From NCBI GenBank assembly GCA_037043235.1, contig JAWRVZ010000014.1, positions 3,162,001-3,226,000 of the forward strand: DNA of 64,000 nt, read 5' to 3'. Source of the stretch: Rhodeus uyekii (taxonomy: Eukaryota > Chordata > Actinopteri > Cypriniformes > Acheilognathidae). This document shows, piece after piece, positions 59,513 through 64,000 of the stretch; position 1 is the stretch's first letter; the number at the start of each line of letters is the position of its first letter. Below the pieces are notes generated by a model. The model was not told where the DNA came from. It ran no database searches and worked only from the letters and a program-made list of their open reading frames with translations. The translations under genes were made by a program, and so were the position numbers.

Positions 59513-59975
59513 ATGTCACGGCTCGGAGGAACTCCATGGATAACACTCACCATGGTTTATCCGCTGGCTACTCTACGTCTTTTTACCTGGATTGTGTTTG
59601 CGGCTGCTTGGCTAGCCATTACACAGGCCCAGCAGCAACCCATTGTCACAACAAACTATGGCAAGCTAAGAGGCTTGAAAACAGCTCTGCCCAATGAGAT
59701 TTTAGGGCCTGTGGAACAATTTCTAGGGATTCCCTATGCCCTCCCACCCACGGGGGAGAGAAGGTTTCAACCCCCTGAGCCCCCCATGTCCTGGCCTGGG
59801 ATTCGAAATGCCACTCAGTTTGCTCCCGTTTGTCCTCAGTTTCTGGAAGATCGGTTTTTACTCAATGATATGTTACCCGTATGGTTCACAGCCAACTTGG
59901 ATACAGTTGTAACCTACGTACAAGATCAAAGCGAAGACTGTCTATACTTAAACATTTATGTTCCCACCGAGGATG
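59513..59975 (+). CDS. nlgn4x: Neuroligin-4-like, first coding exon
   Basis: The exon encodes the N-terminal 154 residues of a neuroligin, a postsynaptic single-pass cell-adhesion protein that binds presynaptic neurexins through an inactive cholinesterase-like domain. Residues 1-39 are a signal peptide with a hydrophobic core and probable cleavage at ITQA|QQQP. The esterase-like domain starts with TTNYGKLRGLKT, then NEILGPVEQFLGIPYA and GERRFQPPEPP. RNATQF is a glycosylation sequon at N99. C107 (VCPQ) and C143 (EDCLYLNIYVPTED, the type-B carboxylesterase signature) form the expected first disulfide pair. The exon ends at GAGGATG|GTATGT, phase 1, a good donor. NEILGPVEQ and DMLPVWFTANLDT favour neuroligin-4 over 1, 2 and 3 from what I recall. 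Catalytic and transmembrane parts are in later exons outside the window. The frame is intact and free of stops. Confidence 0.93.
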
Positions 59976-62629
59976 GTATGTAATTTAATTTCTAATATAA
60001 TGTGACATATGTCTTTAGTGTTTTCTGCTTAAGTTTTATTAACATTGTTTGCTAATTAGGTTGTACAAATTAGATATTTTTTGTTGAGATAGATCCTCTC
60101 AGTTGTTTTACAGCACACTGTATTTGGTTAGTATCATAACAACGTGACATATGAAGACTTTCCAAGCTCAGCAAATTGAAAATTACAGATGATAAATCTT
60201 GAAAATCTATTGTTTGAGATTGACTGTCTTATAGTCTTCAACTGCATGATGGTTTGTTAAATCTTGCTGGGACACTAGACTGACAGATTAAAGATGAAAG
60301 AAACTGAAACTGAAAATCAGGATCGTACAAACAGGAATTAAACAATGCACAACTCCTCGGCCCTCACCCCACTGTTTGAAACAACAGTGAACAATGCGGT
60401 TTCAAGTTAAACAACAATAAAATCAGAAAAGTACTTTTACTGTCGGTGTTGTGAGAGGATATATTTGGGACAAATTTATTTAAGGAAAATTTCCCAGCTA
60501 GCTGCACATTAAACAATTTTAATTTTAATTTTGATTTTTTTTTATTTTAATTTTGCATTATGTGGAGGATCATTTAATGCGCAGCTAGCCATGGATTATC
60601 TTGCTTATACCACGGTCATTTGCCAGTATTGACAATTTAAAAGCTGTTATTGATGTTTGACCAGAATACCGTAATATTTGACCAGAAGGGTGAAATTGAC
60701 CATTATTTTCGTCAGTTATGGCTTATTATATCTAGCATATCTAATTATATCTAGTTATATCTGGCATTCTACCGTTTTGAATAAGACACAGGTACAGTAG
60801 AGTGTAAAATTATATTTATTAGAATGCTTGAATTCTAGCATTTTTCTAATTAATTATCGAGAGAGATAGAGATGAGAGTTGGAGAGAAAGAGAAGTGAGA
60901 TGTGTACCTGTGTCAGCTCTCTCTCCATTAAAAATGAATCTATTGTAAATTTTAACCTGCTTGATAATGAGAAATATTATTTTGCAATCCAGTATAGTGG
61001 AAGCATTTTATTATTAAAAGACAGGACAGCATTGATACGTTTTTGTGAACATTTCGGTGTGTCTGCAGCACGATTTCCGCTATATGTTTGCTTGTGACGT
61101 GTGTGTGTGTGTGTGCCCTTAATGCATGCATGGCTTTTCAAAATGAAACAAAACACAATAGTCACACTAGTGTCAGTTAATGTGTGTGGAGGAATGTACG
61201 AAGATGATAACATGAACAATCCTTTAAACAATAAACTTAGGAAGTTTTAGTGAGACAACTTAAATCAAAGTTACTGTATTCCTATGAATTCATAACTGTT
61301 GCTATACACAACAATATCTGTATGAATGTGCTGTTAACAAAAAAACGATGTGCAGAAAATTTCTAACAGAATGTGTCAGAATATTGACACCTCACAGTTG
61401 TGATTTAAAAATGTCATGTAATGTTAAAATTCAGTCCTCCTAATACTGAAGATGGTCATCCCCTGTTAACATTCAGATGCTAACACACATGCTTTGGCTC
61501 TCCAAATTGCCCTTTTCAAAACCCTGGGTAATATGGGAACATCCTGGTATTTTTGACTCAAAGTGGGACTTACTCTGTTGTATGATGACAGATATAAAAA
61601 TCCCTTTTGTGCCATCTTAAATGAGAAAGTATGATGTTCAGGGCTTGAACTGAACACATGGATCACCTCTTCCTGATCTATTGAAACAGGTTTGAGACAT
61701 AAATTGTCTATTTTAATTTCCTGCATCTTTTGTTAACTAGACACACAAAAGAGACTGCAGTCTGTTAGTGATGGAGTGAGCTTTATCTCTCAGTGCAGTT
61801 ACGAGTGAAGGCTGTGGAGGTGTTTTGGAAGGCTGTTTTGTTGTGAATTAATCACAATGAATGCCTCAGCCTGAAGGGACAGTCTCGGTGACGAGACAAT
61901 GCAGGCTCCCTTCCACTCTTTAATTGGGAAAGCTAACCAATTTAATTTGTGTTGGACCATTCAAAAAGACCATTCAGAGAAAAAGAAAGACGTTGAAAAG
62001 AAGCAGTCACGACAAATCAGAGCTTGTTACCCTCATTGTTTATCTCAATGGTTGGACTTCTTTAACCTAACATCTGAAATGCAGTCTTGTTTAAAAGATA
62101 ATTGAGATCTACATAGAGAGTGAAAATGGGGAACTGACACCTATGATCATGTACTGTAATTAATTACATGCCCCACTAATAAGCCTATATATAAATTATA
62201 TGAGTGGCCAGACTCAACAATTGACACAATTTCTACTCTACTGTACTACTCTACTCATTATTTATTTAATCAATGTATTTTAGATTTATTTTTATGATTT
62301 TCAGACAAAAACATGAAGCAATTATAAAACAAAACAATTATAAATGCAAAATAGCTACAGTGATATGACGGTGTCTTTATATTTAAATATTCATAATAAT
62401 GCACCAAATACATTTTTTATTAGTATTTATGTTTTCTTGCTGGGTGTGTGTGGTGATAGAGGGAGTATGTGTTTCTTAGTATTTACTATTCTTAGTATGT
62501 CTCTAGAAATATTAGTCATAGTACTCAATAGTCTGTGTCTTAGGTCGCAATTATATATTACTCTTCTTTTATTAAACTTTTGTATTAACCCCCCCAGACT
62601 TTCAACGTCATCTCTGACTTTTTGATGCT
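59976..62629 (+). other. Neuroligin intron, 5' portion
   Basis: Intronic sequence after the donor at 59976. It contains a small inverted repeat at 60495-60600. Otherwise it is AT-rich and has frames without motifs. The next exon is not in the window. Confidence 0.7.
60495..60600. repeat. Small inverted repeat, MITE-like
   Basis: CTAGCTGCACATTAAAC is mirrored by CATTTAATGCGCAGCTAGC about 90 bp away. Between them is an AT-rich loop with repeated TTTTAATTTT. It is probably a decayed DNA-transposon end. Confidence 0.5.
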
Positions 62630-63475
62630 ACTAAATTTATCTCAGAAACTGCTGATATCCTGGGATTGTCACACACAATAGTCTCTAGAGTTTTGAGTGT
62701 TGGAAAAGAGAGAAAGCAACGTCAGATGAGCTGGATTTGGTGGTGATACTGGTGAAATTGCATTGTTAATGAGAGGGTTTGGAGGAGAATGGCTAGAATT
62801 GTTCAAGCTGTCAAGAATGTGTCAATAACTAAAATAACAATGCATTATAACAGTGCTATTCCGAAAAACATCTCTGAATGCACACCTAAAACCTTTAAGT
62901 GGTTGCCTGCAACAGCAGGGAGACACAGCAGGTTCATCTGTCAGCCAAGAACAGGATGTTGAATCTACTGTGGGCATATGCTCGCCTAACTGGACATTAG
63001 ATGATTAAAAAAAACATCCTTTTGTCTGATGAATCATGATTTCTGATGCGATGCAGATGGTTGGGTCAAAATTGGAGCTAACCACATGTATCCATCCTGC
63101 TTTTCCCCTCACTGCTGCTATTGATTAAATTAGGTGTGGAATATTTTCTTTGCACACATTAGGTTCTTCAATGCCATTTGAGCATCATTTAAATTCCATA
63201 TCCAACATGCTGTGATCTGCAACCTTGTTGACTGTATAGATGTCTTCATGGCAAGAGTCCCATTCTCTTTCCAACAGATAACATGCCATGTCACAAACAC
63301 TGTTGATGACATTGAGTTTAGTGTGCAGTGGTCTCCTGGGAACGGCATGAATGTGAAGCTGATTAATTTGGAACGAACGTGTGATGCTCTGACATCAGTT
63401 TGGACCATAATCTCCAAAGATTTAGAGCAAAATTTTGTCCAACAGAGAAAGGTTCACCTAATATTGTGGCCAATG
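62630..63475 (+). pseudogene. Tc1-like transposase pseudogene
   Basis: A decayed Tc1-type transposase runs along the + strand in several frames. The HTH head reads ISETADILGLSHTIVSRVL. A later patch corresponds to ARIVQAVKNVSITKITMHYN, the linker. LLSDES at about 63017-63034 matches the first catalytic block but is followed by a stop. The segment QQITCHVTNTVDDIEFSVQW at 63275-63335 corresponds to the 'QQDNAPCHxA' and 'xxLxWPxxSPDLNPIE' region, with the catalytic Asp of QQDN replaced and the SPDLNPIE part lost. The frame ends ALTSVWTIISKDLEQNFVQQ. It lies inside the neuroligin intron. Confidence 0.8.
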
Positions 63476-64000
63476 TGAATAGCCTAATATAATTAATGTG
63501 TCTCATAATATGATTGTTGTCTTATTTAAAATTTGTTGAGGATTTAAAACATTTGACAACATGTTTTTTGTAAGGTAAATCTTTGAAGTATCTACAATAC
63601 AATCAAATATGATTATCTCTCATATTGTGACTCTGTGGCTATTAAATTGTTGCTGTCAGTCACCTCTAAGTAATTGGCCATTTCTTTTGGTTAATATGTT
63701 TTGTGTGAAACCTTTATTTTAGCTGTGGGGATAGAATCGACTGCTGGGTAATGAGATGTTTTTTAATGTTCAGCCAAAAAAAAAAAAAGGGTTCAAAGCT
63801 ATAACTTAGTTCTTCAGGTTAAATTATTAATGAATATAATGCAACAAGCTTGTGAACTAAGGGATTAATAAATGTGCTTCGTGCATGCTAAAAATACAGA
63901 TTCAACTTGCTAGGAGAAAAATAAAAAAGTACGGTAGATTAATACAGTAGGATGACTGGATTTTTTAAGTGTCAAACCTGGGCAAGCAGGGGTAGAGGGT
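63476..64000 (+). other. Neuroligin intron, continuing off the right edge
   Basis: No exon, repeat end or motif was seen. One poly(A) run is at 63777-63788. Confidence 0.5.

Overview
This 64 kb window is vertebrate nuclear DNA. It looks like a teleost fish and most likely a cyprinid (carp, goldfish, barb or danio type). The evidence is one intron-split neuroligin exon, long simple repeats, and a transposon mix typical of cyprinids: DIRS-like tyrosine-recombinase retroelements, an L2-type LINE with an esterase ORF1, Tc1-like and hAT-like DNA transposons, and tRNA-derived SINEs. The species assignment is inference; no database was searched.

Only one host gene is supported. The first coding exon of a neuroligin, closest to neuroligin-4, lies on the + strand at 59513-59975. 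A probable 5' non-coding exon ends at a strong donor at 51886. The gene's 5' intron runs through about 51.9-59.2 kb, and the next intron runs off the right edge.

The rest is a transposon graveyard with clear stratigraphy. At 0-0.7 kb there is the 3' end of a DIRS-like element. At 4.7-9.7 kb two about 1.52-kb hAT-like copies lie in opposite orientation, each with an 8-bp target duplication. They sit in fragments of a repeat here called R1. Both carry the same inner foldback element, and one carries a further 907-bp MITE. At 10.1-22.2 kb there is a nest: a TA-flanked DNA transposon contains an L2-type LINE (minus strand), and the LINE is split by a 5.6-kb LTR retroelement. That LTR element has identical LTRs, a tRNA-Trp primer site and no visible gag-pol. 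At 22-34 kb there are a 281-bp duplication, Tc1-like, pogo-like and DIRS-like remnants and tandem repeats. At 34.2-40.5 kb lies an almost complete but mutated DIRS-like retroelement with inverted terminal repeats and an internal complementary region; its RT gene is interrupted by a truncated L2 3' end. At 40.5-51.3 kb there are another DIRS remnant, SINEs, a hAT-like MITE and a transposase-HTH remnant.

Almost every coding-looking stretch outside the neuroligin exon belongs to a mobile element, and most are broken. The LINE ORF1 (289 codons) is the only transposon protein that appears uninterrupted. Element boundaries were read by eye, so they are good to a few bases where target duplications were found and to tens or hundreds of bases elsewhere.
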